Counted from the stretch's first letter, positions 50,020 to 62,047 are shown. The stretch: DNA of 64,000 nucleotides from Leifsonia shinshuensis (GCF_013410375.1 NZ_JACCFL010000001.1:4030001-4094000); one strand, 5' to 3'. The notes: generated by a model not told the origin, from the sequence alone. Program-made: numbers and translations.

Positions 50020-51734
50020 GCGCGCGGGGCACGTGGCGGCCGGTGCCCGACCGCACGTTCCCGGTGTGGGCGCCCGACGCGGAGTCGGTCCTGGTGGACG
50101 TGGCCGGAGCAGGCCGGCATCCCCTGGAGAAGGGCGACGACGGGTGGTGGCGGCTTCCCGCTCCCCTGGACCGAGGAGGCGATGGCGCGCCCCTCGACTA
50201 CGGCTTCGTCGTCGACGGCGCCGGGCCGCACCCCGACCCGCGCTCGCGGCGGCAGCCGGACGGCGTGCACGCGCTGAGCCGGGAGTGGGACCCGTCGGCG
50301 TTCCGCTGGACCGACGGCGGCTGGCGGCCCGGCACACTCACCGGCCGGGTGATCTACGAGCTCCACCTCGGCACGTTCACCCCCGAGGGGACGCTCGACG
50401 CGGCGGCCGGCCGGCTCGACCACCTCGCCGAGCTCGGCGTGGAGGCCGTCGAGCTGCTGCCGGTCAACGCGTTCAACGGCCCGCACGGCTGGGGGTACGA
50501 CGGCGTGCTCTGGTTCGCCGTCCACGAACCGTACGGCGGTCCAGACGCCTACCAGCGCTTCGTCGACGCGTGCCACGGGCGCGGCATCGCGGTCATACAG
50601 GACGTGGTCTACAACCACCTCGGGCCGAGCGGCAATTATCTGCCGGTGTTCGGCCCCTACCTGAGCGAGGGCCGCAACACCTGGGGCTCGTCCGTCAACC
50701 TGGACGGCCCGCGCTCCGACGAGGTGCGCAGGCTCATCCTCGACAACGCAGCGTTCTGGCTGCGCGACATGCACGTGGACGGGCTGCGGCTGGACGCCGT
50801 GCACGCGCTCCGCGACAGCAGCGCGGAGCACATCCTGGAGGCCCTCGCCCGCGAGGCGGCGGCGCTCCGCGACACGACCGGCCGCCCGGCGACCCTGATC
50901 GCGGAGAGCGACCTCAACGACCCGAGGCTCATCCGCGACCGCCGCCGGCACGGCTACGGCCTCGACGCGCAGTGGGACGACGACGTGCACCACGCGGTCC
51001 ATGTCAACCTGACCGGCGAGACGAGCGGGTACTACGCCGACTTCGCCGGGCCGGAGGCGCTGATCAAGACGTTCGAGCGCGGCTTCTTCCACGACGGCAC
51101 CTGGTCCAGCTTCCGCGAACGGCACCACGGCCGCCCACTCGACGCGGACATCCCGCACTCCCGGCTGGTCGCGTTCAGCCAGGACCACGACCAGGTCGGC
51201 AACCGGGCGATCGGCGACCGGCTCACCGCGACCCTCGACGAGGGCCGTCTCGCCGTCGCCGCGGCGTTGATCCTGCTCGGCCCGTTCACGCCCATGCTGT
51301 TCATGGGCGAGGAGTGGGGCGCGACGACCCCGTGGCCGTTCTTCAGCTCCCACCCCGAGCCCGACCTGGCGGAGGCCACCCGCACCGGCCGGATCGCCGA
51401 GTTCGCCCGCATGGGCTGGGACCCGGCCGTGGTCCCCGACCCGCAGGACCCCGCCACCTTCGAGAGCGCGAAACTCGACTGGACCGAGCCGGCCGAGCCG
51501 TCCCACGCGCGCCTGCTCGCCTGGTACCGCCGCCTCATCGAGGTGCGGCGCGCCCTCCCGGCCGACGCCCGCGCGAAGGACGTGACCTGCGCGGACGGCG
51601 TCTTCGGGTTCACGCGTGCGGGCCTGCGGGTGGAGGCGGCGCTCAGCGGGCACGACCTCCCGCACCCGGCGGACGGCACCGTCACCGAGGCCGTGTTCGA
51701 CGACGCGGTGCGGGTCGTGCGGATCACTCGCTGA
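50016..51734 (+). CDS. treZ: malto-oligosyltrehalose trehalohydrolase
   Basis: A 572-aa GH13 enzyme that cuts trehalose from the product of TreY. An N-terminal beta-sandwich ([19 protein letters not shown]) precedes the barrel with [24 protein letters not shown] (nucleophile Asp), LIAESDLN (acid Glu) and [11 protein letters not shown]. The ATG overlaps the treY stop. TreY and TreZ together make trehalose from glycogen-derived chains. Confidence 0.95.
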   Translation: MSARGTWRPVPDRTFPVWAPDAESVLVDVAGAGRHPLEKGDDGWWRLPAPLDRGGDGAPLDYGFVVDGAGPHPDPRSRRQPDGVHALSREWDPSAFRWTDGGWRPGTLTGRVIYELHLGTFTPEGTLDAAAGRLDHLAELGVEAVELLPVNAFNGPHGWGYDGVLWFAVHEPYGGPDAYQRFVDACHGRGIAVIQDVVYNHLGPSGNYLPVFGPYLSEGRNTWGSSVNLDGPRSDEVRRLILDNAAFWLRDMHVDGLRLDAVHALRDSSAEHILEALAREAAALRDTTGRPATLIAESDLNDPRLIRDRRRHGYGLDAQWDDDVHHAVHVNLTGETSGYYADFAGPEALIKTFERGFFHDGTWSSFRERHHGRPLDADIPHSRLVAFSQDHDQVGNRAIGDRLTATLDEGRLAVAAALILLGPFTPMLFMGEEWGATTPWPFFSSHPEPDLAEATRTGRIAEFARMGWDPAVVPDPQDPATFESAKLDWTEPAEPSHARLLAWYRRLIEVRRALPADARAKDVTCADGVFGFTRAGLRVEAALSGHDLPHPADGTVTEAVFDDAVRVVRITR

Positions 51735-51826
51735 CCCGATAGCGGGACCGCTCCCCCGTGTCAACCGCTTCCCGCGGTCCGTCGCACGCAGGTAGCCTGT
51801 CGGTCTACCCGATCATCGGAGGCACC

Positions 51827-51930
51827 GTGTCCCAGCTCTGCCCCCTGCCTGCGCTTCGTCATCCCGGCTTCTCCGGGTCGGCCGGCGCACAGCTCCGCGT
51901 CCGGCTCGCAGGCGTCCGCGGGACCGCCCA

Positions 51931-51934
<4 letters not shown>
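51827..51934 (+). CDS. 35-aa leader ORF overlapping the glgX start
   Basis: A GTG start with an excellent ribosome site (CGGAGGCACC upstream) opens 35 codons, VSQLCPLPALRHPGFSGSAG to GVRGTAQ, and its TGA overlaps the glgX GTG (GTGA). The glgX start itself has only a weak ribosome site. Translational coupling of glgX to this short upstream frame is likely. No known leader peptide was recognised. Confidence 0.55.
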
Positions 51935-53969
<2,035 letters not shown>

Positions 53970-53973
<4 letters not shown>

Positions 53974-54830
53974 CCGACACCCCGATCCCCGCCCTGCTCG
54001 GCCGCTACCGCCCGCAGACCATCATCGGCCGCGGCGGCGAGGCGAGCGTGTTCCGGGCGACCGACGAGCTGCTCGACCGCGAGGTCGCCATCAAGCTCTA
54101 CCGCTCGGCGACCGAGGAGCAGATGGCGCAGTTCCGCACGGAGCAGGCCGCGCTCGCCCGGCTGAGCCACCACGGCATCGTCTCCCTCATCGACGCCGGC
54201 ATCGACTACTCGGCGCCCACGGACCCGCGGCCGTTCCTGGTGATGGAGCTGGTCACCGGCAACGACCTGGCCGCCACCCTCCGCGAGCGGACCCTGAACA
54301 CCGAGGAGATCTCCGAGATCGCCTACGACATCGCGGAGGCCCTGGAGTACGTGCACGCGAACGGCGTCGTGCACCGCGACATCAAGCCGTCCAACGTGAT
54401 GCTGGTGACCTACGGCACCACTACCTTCCGCGCCCGCGCGCGGCTGACCGACTTCGGGATCGCCGGCGGCATCCTGGCCTCGCCGCAGACCGAGGAGGAG
54501 GGCAAGACCACCACGGGGACGGCCGCCTACCTCAGTCCCGAGCAGGCCTCGCTCAAGGCAGCGACGCCGGCGAGCGACATCTACTCGCTCGGCCTGGTGC
54601 TGCTGGAGTGCTTCACGCACACGGTCGCCTTCCCCGGCACCGCGGTGGACTCGGCGCTCGCGCGGCTGAAGGCCGACCCGTCCGTGCCCGACGACCTCCC
54701 CGGCGGGTGGACGGCGCTGCTGCGCGCGATGACCGCCCGCGACCCGGCGGCGCGGCCCGCCTCCGCGACGCTGGCGCAGGCCTTCCGCGAGGAGGTCATC
54801 GCCGCGTCCGGGGTGACCGTCGCGGGCTGA
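53970..54830 (+). CDS. serine/threonine protein kinase, soluble
   Basis: A 286-aa Hanks-type kinase that contains only the catalytic domain: P-loop GRGGEASVF (20-28), K42 in VAIKLY, HRDIKPSN with D137, DFG at 161-163 and the APE-like segment GTAAYLSPEQA. There is no transmembrane or PASTA region, so it is cytosolic. The ATG overlaps the glgX stop (ATGA), which ties its expression to the debranching enzyme; glycogen/trehalose enzymes are possible targets. Confidence 0.92.
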
Positions 54831-54832
54831 GC

Positions 54833-55624
54833 TCAGAGCCTCCGGAGCCGCAGCGCGGGGTCCCGTTCGCGTGCGGCGTCGACCTCGCCGGGGTCGATGT
54901 CGACCAGCACCAGCTCCGGACCGCCGGCCGCCTCCACCCGCACGTCGCCGTGCGGGTCGGCGAGCAGGCTGTGGCCCACCGAGATCGGCTCCGACTGGGA
55001 CACCGCCGCCGTGTAGCAGCCGTTCTCGATCGCCCGCGCCCGCGCGAGCGTCCGCCACTGCTCCACCTTCGACGGGCCGGGCACCCAGGACGAGCACACC
55101 GCGAGCAGGCCGGCTCCGGCGTCGGCGAGCGCCCTCCCCAGCTCGGGGAAGCGAAGGTCGTAGCAGGTCATCAGCCCGACGGTCACGCCGCCGGTCTCGA
55201 ACACGACCGGCTCGGGCTCCGGGGCGGGAGCGATCCACTCCGACTCGCGGAAGCCGAACGAGTCGAACAGGTGGATCTTGCGGTACCGCGCCAGCAGGGC
55301 GCCGTCCGGCCCGAACGCCGCGAGGGTGTTGAACGGTCGCGGGTCGTCGCCCTCCGGGGCCCGCTCGACGAGTCCCGCCACGATGGTCACGCCACGGGCG
55401 GCCGCGAGCTCCGCGACCGCCGAGCCGAACCGGCCGTCGAGCGGCTCGGCGACGCCGGCGAAGGTGGCGTCCACCATCTTCTTCTCGTACATCGCGTACT
55501 CCGGCAGGAGCACGAGCTCCGCGCCCTGGTCCGCCGCGCGCGCGACGACGTCGCGGACAGCCCGGAGGTTGCCTGCGACGTCGTCGTCCGACGCGAGCTG
55601 CGCGAGGGCCAGCCGCACGGTCAC
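54833..55624 (-). CDS. carbon-nitrogen hydrolase (nitrilase family) 1
   Basis: A 263-aa amidase of the nitrilase superfamily. The catalytic Glu is in LLPEYAMYEKK, Lys in ARYRKIHLFDSFGFRES and Cys in LMTCYDLRFPELGR. It resembles the omega-amidase/deaminated glutathione amidase group. The GTG at 55624 overlaps the permease stop (GTGA), so the pair is co-expressed with the amidase at 57069. The substrate is unknown. Confidence 0.88.
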   Translation of the reverse strand: MTVRLALAQLASDDDVAGNLRAVRDVVARAADQGAELVLLPEYAMYEKKMVDATFAGVAEPLDGRFGSAVAELAAARGVTIVAGLVERAPEGDDPRPFNTLAAFGPDGALLARYRKIHLFDSFGFRESEWIAPAPEPEPVVFETGGVTVGLMTCYDLRFPELGRALADAGAGLLAVCSSWVPGPSKVEQWRTLARARAIENGCYTAAVSQSEPISVGHSLLADPHGDVRVEAAGGPELVLVDIDPGEVDAARERDPALRLRRL

Positions 55625-57057
55625 TCCCGCGCCGGGGCGGGAGCGGCCTCCGGCGCGGGCCCGGCGACCGGCGCCGCCGCGGCCGGCGCCGCGGTCGTTT
55701 CGGTGTCGGCCTCGTCGTACGCGATCTCCGGGGGCAGCTGCCGGAAGCCCTTGGTCACGATCGCGAGCACGATGATGCCGAGCACCAGCCAGCTCAGGCC
55801 CAGGACGATCGCGTTGATGTCCAGCCGGGTCAGCAGGTAGCCGGTGACGATCGCGCCGACCGCCGGGAGGACCACATAGAGGACCGCATTGTGGCGCACG
55901 CCCTCCTTGCGCTGCCGCAAGTAGTAGACGATGACGGACACGTTCACCATCGTGAAGGCGACGAAGGCGCCGAAGTTGATGAACGACGTGGAGGTCGCGA
56001 CGTCCAGGAACATCGCCACCAGGCCGACGACGCCGATGATGACCAGGTTCACGACCGGCGAGCGGAACCGGCGGCTGATCTCGCCGAACACCTTGCGCGG
56101 CAGCGCGCCGTCGCGGCCCATCGCGAACATCAGGCGGGCGGCGGACGCCTGGGCGGCGAGGCCGGAGGCGAACTGCGCGACGACGAGGCCCGCGATGAAG
56201 ATCGAGCCGAAGACGTTGCCGCCGATGGTGATCGCGATGTCGAACGCCGCGGACGACGCGTCGTGGAACTGCCCGCCGGGGTGCACGAGCTGCGTCGTGT
56301 ACGAGACGAGGATGAAGATCACGCCGCCGATCAGGGCGATCAGCAGGATGGCGCGGGGCACCGTCTTGCGCGGTTCGATGGTCTCCTCGGTGAACGTCGT
56401 CACGGCGTCGAAGCCGAGGAACGAGTACGCGGCGATCGCCGCGCCCGCCGTCACGCCCTGGAACGTCGCGGTCGGGTTGAGGAACGGCCCGGCGGAGATC
56501 AGGCCGCCCGCGCCCTGGTGGGCGACGACCGAGCCGATCGAGAGCCCGACGAACACGACGATGACCAGCACCTGGAAGGCCATCAGGATGTAGTTCGCGC
56601 GGTCGGCGACCTTGATGCCGAGGATGTTCAGCAGCGTGGTGACGATGATGAAGCCGAGGATCCACATCCAGCCGGGCACCGCGGGGAACTGCGCCTCCAG
56701 GTACGCGGCGCCGATCAGCCAGATGACCATCGGGAGGAACAGATAGTCGAGCAGCACCGCCCAGCCGACCAGGAAGCCGACCCGCGGATCGATGGTGCGG
56801 CGCACGTAGGTGTAGGCGGAGCCGGCGACGGGGTAGGCGGCGGCCATCCTGCCGTAGCTGGAGGCCGTGAACAGCATCGCGACCAGCGCGACCAGGTAGG
56901 CGGACGCGCTCGCGCCACCGGTGGTCTCGGCCACGACGCCGAAGATCCCGAGGACGATCAGCGGCGTCATGTACGCCAGGCCGAAGAGGACGAGGGACGG
57001 GAGGCGGAGCGTGCGGGCCAGCGACGGCTGGGCGGCAGAAGCGGGAGCAGTGGACAT
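55621..57057 (-). CDS. APC family amino acid permease 1
   Basis: A 478-aa permease with about twelve membrane spans. The first span carries the family motif (LVLFGLAYMTPLIVLGIFGV), followed by YPVAGSAYTYVRRTIDPRVG, and a later SFLGFDAVTTFTEETIEPRK. The C-terminus is an Ala/Pro-rich cytoplasmic tail. It lies between two nitrilase-family amidases and is clearly related to the permease at 62240. It probably imports an amide or amino-acid-like substrate for those enzymes. Confidence 0.9.
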   Translation of the reverse strand: MSTAPASAAQPSLARTLRLPSLVLFGLAYMTPLIVLGIFGVVAETTGGASASAYLVALVAMLFTASSYGRMAAAYPVAGSAYTYVRRTIDPRVGFLVGWAVLLDYLFLPMVIWLIGAAYLEAQFPAVPGWMWILGFIIVTTLLNILGIKVADRANYILMAFQVLVIVVFVGLSIGSVVAHQGAGGLISAGPFLNPTATFQGVTAGAAIAAYSFLGFDAVTTFTEETIEPRKTVPRAILLIALIGGVIFILVSYTTQLVHPGGQFHDASSAAFDIAITIGGNVFGSIFIAGLVVAQFASGLAAQASAARLMFAMGRDGALPRKVFGEISRRFRSPVVNLVIIGVVGLVAMFLDVATSTSFINFGAFVAFTMVNVSVIVYYLRQRKEGVRHNAVLYVVLPAVGAIVTGYLLTRLDINAIVLGLSWLVLGIIVLAIVTKGFRQLPPEIAYDEADTETTAAPAAAAPVAGPAPEAAPAPARE

Positions 57058-57068
57058 GCCGGGATCCT

Positions 57069-57989
57069 TCACAGGAGAGGCTGACGGGAGGGGGTGGTGC
57101 TCGGGAGGGGGCTGGACTGAGCGGCGCGAGACTGGATGGCCCAGTCGCGCGGGTCGATCCGGCCCGCGTACAGCGGCAGCGGGATCACCGCGTCCTCTGG
57201 ACGGAACTGCGACCACATCCGGTTGACGCCGGCGGTGCCGTGCTCCCGGACGTGGGCGACCTGGTCGAGGTCGAGGTCGAGCGCGAGGACGGTCTCCTCG
57301 TCCCCGGGCGACTCCGCGAGGACGGCGCCCTCCGGGTCGACGACGATCGAGCGGCCGCGGCCCACCGGACCGGCCGTGTTGACGCTCACCGTGAAGACCT
57401 GGTTCGCGATGGAGTTGGCCCGGGCGAGCACGACCTCCTGCTCGCGGTCGGGGGTGGTGGTCTTCACGACGTTCACGATCACCTCGGCGCCGAGCCAGGC
57501 GAGGTGCCTGCTGACCTCGGGGAACCAGGCGTCGTAGCAGATGTCGAGCCCGACGGTGCTGCCGTCGAGGTCGAAGACGACGAAGCGGTCGCCCGGCACG
57601 TACGGCTCGAACGGCCGCCAGGGGAAGATCTTGCGGTAGCTCGCGGCGAGCGCGCCGTCCGGCGAGAACGCCAGCGCGGTGTTGAAGAGCTCGCCTTGCG
57701 GGCCGCGCTCGCAGATGCTCCCTGGCACGAGCCAGACCCCCGCGTCCGCGGCGATCGCGCCGAGCGTGCGCACCAGCTCGCCGTCGAGCGCCACGGCCGA
57801 CGCGCCGAGGGCGGTGTTCCGCGCGGACGCCGCGAGGTGGTCGGCTCCGAAGAGGTGGAGTTCCGGGTAGACGACGAGGCGGGCGCCTGCGGCCGCGTGG
57901 CGTGCGACGTCGGCGGCGAAGGGCTCGAGTTCGGCGCCGATCGGCCGCGGTGCGGCCTGGACGCCGGCGACGCTGAGCTGACCCGGCAT
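57069..57989 (-). CDS. carbon-nitrogen hydrolase (nitrilase family) 2
   Basis: A 306-aa nitrilase-superfamily hydrolase. The catalytic Glu is in VVYPELHLFG, Lys in ASYRKIFPWRPFE and Cys in GLDICYDAWFPEVSR. GGAGG precedes the ATG at 57989. It is the first gene of the operon amidase-permease-amidase and is divergent from the GntR/FCD regulator at 58106. The longer C-terminal part distinguishes it from amidase 1. Substrate unknown. Confidence 0.88.
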   Translation of the reverse strand: MPGQLSVAGVQAAPRPIGAELEPFAADVARHAAAGARLVVYPELHLFGADHLAASARNTALGASAVALDGELVRTLGAIAADAGVWLVPGSICERGPQGELFNTALAFSPDGALAASYRKIFPWRPFEPYVPGDRFVVFDLDGSTVGLDICYDAWFPEVSRHLAWLGAEVIVNVVKTTTPDREQEVVLARANSIANQVFTVSVNTAGPVGRGRSIVVDPEGAVLAESPGDEETVLALDLDLDQVAHVREHGTAGVNRMWSQFRPEDAVIPLPLYAGRIDPRDWAIQSRAAQSSPLPSTTPSRQPLL

Positions 57990-58064
57990 GGGGACCTCCA
58001 TTGGTCGGGGACGGGTGGAGAAGGGCGGTGCACCGGTGCTGCGAAGGTGCTGGGAAATAAAATA

Positions 58065-58077
58065 GATCATTATGATC
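58065..58077. promoter_or_regulatory. GATCAT-T-ATGATC palindrome between amidase and GntR genes
   Basis: A perfect 13-bp palindrome in a short A/T-rich stretch of the divergent region, 28 bp upstream of the GntR start and 75 bp upstream of the amidase start. It is the likely operator controlling both transcripts. Confidence 0.6.
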
Positions 58078-58105
58078 GGATTTGTCCACCCCCACTGATC
58101 TCCCT

Positions 58106-58879
58106 ATGCTGGAGGCCATGACCGGCGACGCCCCCGGCACGCTCACGCACACGGCCGTGCCCGCACTGACGGGACCCGCCGTGGCCGGGATCACGCGGCT
58201 GTCCGCCGTCGACACCGTCCGGGCGCGGATCGCGCTGGCCGTCGAGCTGCGCCTGCTGGCGCCCGGCGAGCAGCTGCCGAGCGACGCGGACATCGCCGCC
58301 GCCCTCGATGTCAGCGAGATCACCGCGCGCCGCGCGATCAAGAGCCTGGCCGAGGAGGGGCTGCTCCGGCGCGTGCGGGGGCGCTCGGGCGGCACGTTCG
58401 TGGCCGAGGCGGCCCCGGAGGCCGCCGGCGGCGCAGGCCCGGCCGTGGCGGCCTACCGCGCCGACGCGGAGCAGGTCCACCGCCTGATCGACCAGCGCCT
58501 CCTGGCCGAGGCGGGACTGACCCATCTCGCCGCGGTCTCCGCCACGGAGGACGACCTCGCCGAGCTGGACGCGGCCGTCGCGGCGGCGGCGTCCGCGCAG
58601 GACTGGAGCGACTACCACGCCGCCGACGAGCGCTTCCATCTGGCGGTCGCCCGCGCAGCGGGGCGCCCGGCGCTGGCCGGGCTCTACGAGGAGACCCTGC
58701 GGCGGCTCTACGCGTACTTCATCCCCTACCCGATCGCGTACCTCCACGAAGTCAACGCCGAGCACGCCGCGCTGGCCGCCGCCATCCGCGGGCGGGACCC
58801 GGTGACGGCGGTCGCGCTCGCGGAACGGCACGTGGCGGTACTGCACGAGACCATGTTCGTGGGGCTCGAACAGGACTGA
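58106..58879 (+). CDS. GntR family regulator with FCD domain 2
   Basis: A 257-aa protein with a winged helix (LPSDADIAAALDVSEITARR, then AIKSLAEEGLLRRVRGRSGG) and an FCD domain (HRLIDQRLLAEAGLTHLAAV, FHLAVARAAGRPALAGLYEE, AERHVAVLHETMF). The ATG at 58106 lacks a ribosome site; an ATG at 58118 has GGAGG too close. It is divergent from the amidase operon and most likely represses it until an amide or acid ligand is present. Confidence 0.85.
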   Translation: MLEAMTGDAPGTLTHTAVPALTGPAVAGITRLSAVDTVRARIALAVELRLLAPGEQLPSDADIAAALDVSEITARRAIKSLAEEGLLRRVRGRSGGTFVAEAAPEAAGGAGPAVAAYRADAEQVHRLIDQRLLAEAGLTHLAAVSATEDDLAELDAAVAAAASAQDWSDYHAADERFHLAVARAAGRPALAGLYEETLRRLYAYFIPYPIAYLHEVNAEHAALAAAIRGRDPVTAVALAERHVAVLHETMFVGLEQD

Positions 58880-58886
58880 GGCGCGG

Positions 58887-60869
58887 TCAGCGCGTGCCGG
58901 CCAGCACCTCCGCGATGCGGCCGGGCACCGTCTCGTCCTGCAGGGACGTCGTGTCGCCGAGCGGCCTCCCGTCGAAGAGGTCGACCAGCAGCCGCCGCAT
59001 GATCTTGCCCGAGCGGGTCTTGGGGAGGTCGTCCACCACGACGACATGGCGCGGCTTGGCGATCGCGCCGATCGCGCGGGCGACCTGATCGCGCAGGCCC
59101 GACGCCTCCGGAGGCATCCCGACGGGGATGACGAACGCCGCCACCGCCTGACCGGTCGTCGCGTCGCCGACGCCGACCACCGCGGCCTCGGCGACCGACG
59201 GGTGCGCGACCAGCGCCGACTCGATCTCGATGGTGGAGAGCCGGTGGCCGGAAACGTTGATGACGTCGTCCAGCCTCCCGAGCAGCCAGAGGTAGCCGTC
59301 GTCGTCCACGGCCGCGCCGTCGCCGGCCAGGAAGTAGCCGCGGTCGGCGAAGGCCCGCCAGTACGAGTCGCGGTAGCGCTCCGGGTCGCCCCAGACCGTG
59401 CGCGACATCGCCGGCCAGGTGCCGTCGATCACGATGGAGCCGCCGGAGCCGCGCGGGACGTCCTCCCCGTGCTCGTCCGCCACGCGCACGGTCACTCCGG
59501 GCACCGCCACGGTCGCGGAACCGGGCTTCAGCGCGGTGACACCGGGGAGCGGGGCGACGATGGCCGCGCCGGACTCCGACTGCCACCAGGTGTCGACCAC
59601 GGGCGCCCGGCCGCCGCCGAGCTGCTCCCGGAACCACACCCAGACCTCCGGGTTGATCGCCTCGCCGACGGTGCCGAGCAGGCGGATGCTGGACAGGTCC
59701 CAGTCGCCGGCCGCGCGCAGCCCGTCCGGGAACCAGCTCATGAACGTCCGGATGAGGGTCGGCGCTGTGTAGTAGGTCGTCACGCCGTAGCGCTCGATGA
59801 TCTCGAAGTGCCGGCCGGTGCTCGGCGTGTTCGGCGTCCCCTCGTAGATGACGGAGGTCGCGCCGTTCGACAGCGGGCCGTACAGGACGTAGGTGTGCGC
59901 GGTCACCCAGGCCAGGTCGGCCGTGCACCAGTAGACGTCGGAGTCCTTCGCGTCGAAGAGCGCCCAGTGGCTCCAGGACGCCTGGGTGAGGTATCCGCCG
60001 GTGGTGTGCACGACGCCCTTCGGCCGGCCGGTGGTGCCGGACGTGTAGATGATGAAGAGCGGGGTCTCGGCGTCGAAGGACTCGGGCTTGTGGACGTCCG
60101 GCGCGGTGTCGACGACGTCGTGCCACCAGACGTCCCGGTCGGGGGTCCACGGGAGGTCCGGGGTGAGCTCGCCGGTGCGGCGCACGACCAGCACGTGCTC
60201 GATCGCGTCGACGCCCTCGACCGCGGTGTCCGCCTGGGCCTTCACCGGCACCGCGGCGCCGCGGCGGAACTGCCCGTCGGAGGTCACCAGCAGCTTCGCG
60301 CGGGTGTCCTCCACGCGGAACCGCAGCGCCTCTGCCGAGAACCCGCCGAACACGAGCGAGTGGATGGCGCCGACGCGCGCGATCGCGAGAGTGATGACGA
60401 CGGTCTCCACCAGCACCGGGAGGTAGACGACGACGCGATCGCCTTTCCCGACACCGAGGGCGGTCAGCGCGTTGGCCGCCTGCGCGACGCGGCGCTGCAG
60501 GTCGGCATAGGTGACGGTCTCGCGGTCGCCCGGCTCGCCCTCGAAGTGGAGCGCGACGCGGTCGCCGTTCCCGGCCGCGACGTGCCGGTCGACGCAGTTG
60601 ACCGCGACGTTCAGCCTCCCGCCGGCGAACCACTCGGCGCGGGGGACGCTCAGCTCGCCGTCGGGGCCCGGCGTCGCGGGCTCCCAGGTGTGGGCCGTGT
60701 GCCAAGGCTCTGCCCAGTCCAGGCGGCCCGCCTGCTTCTCCCAGAACCCGACGGGGTCGGCGGCTGCCTCCGCGAACACCTCCGCGCCGACGTTGGCCTG
60801 CGCCGCGAACTCCGGGCTCGGCTCGTACACGCGGGACTCGCGCGCCAGGTTCTCGATCGCACCGCTCAC
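58887..60869 (-). CDS. acs: acetyl-CoA synthetase
   Basis: A 660-aa AMP-forming acyl-CoA ligase. The ATP motif YTSGTTGRPKGVVHTTGGYL, the WWQSESG segment, the GDGAAVDDDGYLWLLGRLDD hinge and the C-terminal PKTRSGKIMRR with the acetylatable Lys are all intact. The length and the SWFPDGLRAAGDWDLSSIRL acyl-pocket region fit acetate as substrate. The GTG at 60869 starts the family-normal N-terminus. It is convergent with the GntR gene and divergent from the PHP-domain gene. Confidence 0.95.
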   Translation of the reverse strand: MSGAIENLARESRVYEPSPEFAAQANVGAEVFAEAAADPVGFWEKQAGRLDWAEPWHTAHTWEPATPGPDGELSVPRAEWFAGGRLNVAVNCVDRHVAAGNGDRVALHFEGEPGDRETVTYADLQRRVAQAANALTALGVGKGDRVVVYLPVLVETVVITLAIARVGAIHSLVFGGFSAEALRFRVEDTRAKLLVTSDGQFRRGAAVPVKAQADTAVEGVDAIEHVLVVRRTGELTPDLPWTPDRDVWWHDVVDTAPDVHKPESFDAETPLFIIYTSGTTGRPKGVVHTTGGYLTQASWSHWALFDAKDSDVYWCTADLAWVTAHTYVLYGPLSNGATSVIYEGTPNTPSTGRHFEIIERYGVTTYYTAPTLIRTFMSWFPDGLRAAGDWDLSSIRLLGTVGEAINPEVWVWFREQLGGGRAPVVDTWWQSESGAAIVAPLPGVTALKPGSATVAVPGVTVRVADEHGEDVPRGSGGSIVIDGTWPAMSRTVWGDPERYRDSYWRAFADRGYFLAGDGAAVDDDGYLWLLGRLDDVINVSGHRLSTIEIESALVAHPSVAEAAVVGVGDATTGQAVAAFVIPVGMPPEASGLRDQVARAIGAIAKPRHVVVVDDLPKTRSGKIMRRLLVDLFDGRPLGDTTSLQDETVPGRIAEVLAGTR

Positions 60870-60930
60870 GCTCCGACGCTAGCCGCGCCCCCCGCCGCCT
60901 CCCGCCTCCCGCGTAACCGCCCGTAACCGC

Positions 60931-60994
60931 CATCGCGTCCTCACTTCCTCCCGCAACACGCCGATGGGAGGCGGGAGAAAGTGAGGAAGCGATG
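60931..60994. repeat. 24-bp near-perfect inverted repeat between acs and the PHP gene
   Basis: Arms are 60931-60954 and 60971-60994 with a 16-nt loop and 22 of 24 positions matching; the core arm is CCTCACTTCCTCCCGC. Just to its left GTAACCGCC is directly repeated. It sits in the divergent intergenic region, so it may be a shared operator or a cruciform/hairpin element. Confidence 0.75.
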
Positions 60995-61039
60995 GCTGCG
61001 GGGCGACCGCGGGGCGGCTCGGGGTGGGAGCATGTGGGC

Positions 61040-62047
61040 ATGGAACCGGTCGCCGCGCTGAACGAGATCGCTTTTTGGCTGGAGCGGGAGCTCGCGCCGT
61101 CCTTCAAGGTCCAGGCGTTCCGCAAGGCGGCGGCGATCATCGCGCCGCTGGACACCGCCGAGGTCGCTGCGCGCGTCGCCGACGGGCGGCTCAAGCGCAC
61201 GAAGGGGATCGGCGACCGGACGTTCCAGGTGATCTCGCAGGCCGTCGACGGCGAGGTCCCGTCGTACCTCGCCGACCTGCGCGAGCGGAACGCCGAGCCG
61301 CTCGACGCCGGCGGCGCGGAGCTGCGCGCGCAGCTGCGGGGCGACCTGCACAGCCACACCGAGTGGTCGGACGGCACCGTGCCCATCGAGGTGATGGCCG
61401 CGGCCGCCGCCACGCTGGGCCGCGAGTACCAGGCGATCACGGACCACTCCCCCACGCTCACCGTCGCGAGCGGGCTCAGCGCCGAGCGGCTGGAGGAGCA
61501 GCTCGACGTCATCGCCGGTCTCGACACCGGCAGCGTCACGCTCCTCACCGGCATCGAGGTCGACATCCTGGAGGACGGCACGCTCGACCAGACCCCCGCC
61601 TTGCTCGACCGGCTGGACGTCGTGGTCGCGAGCGTGCACTCCAAGCTGCGCGCGGACAGCCGCACCATGACCGCGCGCATGCTGGGCGGCATCCGCGCCC
61701 CGCACACCAACGTGCTGGGCCACGTCACCGGACGGCTGGTGCAGGGCTCGCGCGGCACCCGCCCGCAGAGCGAGTTCGACGCCGACGCGGTGTTCGCGGC
61801 CTGCGCGGAGCACGGCGTCGCGGTCGAGATCAACTCGCGCCCGGAGCGCCAGGACCCTCCGGACGACCTCATCCGGCGCGCCCTCGACGCGGGCTGCCTG
61901 TTCTCGATCGACACGGACGCGCACGCGCCGGGGCAGCTCGACTTCCTCGCCTACGGCGCGGCGCGGGCGGCGGCGAACGGCGTCCCGGCCGAGCGCATCG
62001 TGACGACCTGGCCGCTGCCGCGGCTGCGGGAGTGGCTCGCGAAGTAG
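61040..62047 (+). CDS. PHP-domain protein with helix-hairpin-helix N-terminus
   Basis: A 335-aa protein. The N-terminal 80 residues resemble the HhH part of DNA polymerase X-like proteins (AFRKAAAIIAPLD, LKRTKGIGDRTFQVISQAVD). The PHP phosphoesterase domain has the metal motif GDLHSHTEWSDGTVPIEVMA, TDHSPTLTVASGL, GIEVDILEDGTLD and the terminal DTDAHAPGQL. No nucleotidyltransferase domain is present. It is probably a nuclease or phosphoesterase. The ATG at 61040 is used. Confidence 0.85.
   Translation: MEPVAALNEIAFWLERELAPSFKVQAFRKAAAIIAPLDTAEVAARVADGRLKRTKGIGDRTFQVISQAVDGEVPSYLADLRERNAEPLDAGGAELRAQLRGDLHSHTEWSDGTVPIEVMAAAAATLGREYQAITDHSPTLTVASGLSAERLEEQLDVIAGLDTGSVTLLTGIEVDILEDGTLDQTPALLDRLDVVVASVHSKLRADSRTMTARMLGGIRAPHTNVLGHVTGRLVQGSRGTRPQSEFDADAVFAACAEHGVAVEINSRPERQDPPDDLIRRALDAGCLFSIDTDAHAPGQLDFLAYGAARAAANGVPAERIVTTWPLPRLREWLAK

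Noticed and set aside
47332..50337. A 1001-codon open frame on the minus strand opposite treY
   Set aside because: It is a composition effect of high-GC coding DNA: the frame is low-complexity Arg/Ala/Pro-rich, and the plus strand encodes an intact treY with all motifs.
58726..61914. A 1062-codon minus-strand frame covering acs and beyond
   Set aside because: It runs through acs in the wrong frame and is Arg-rich; acs has complete motifs in its own frame.
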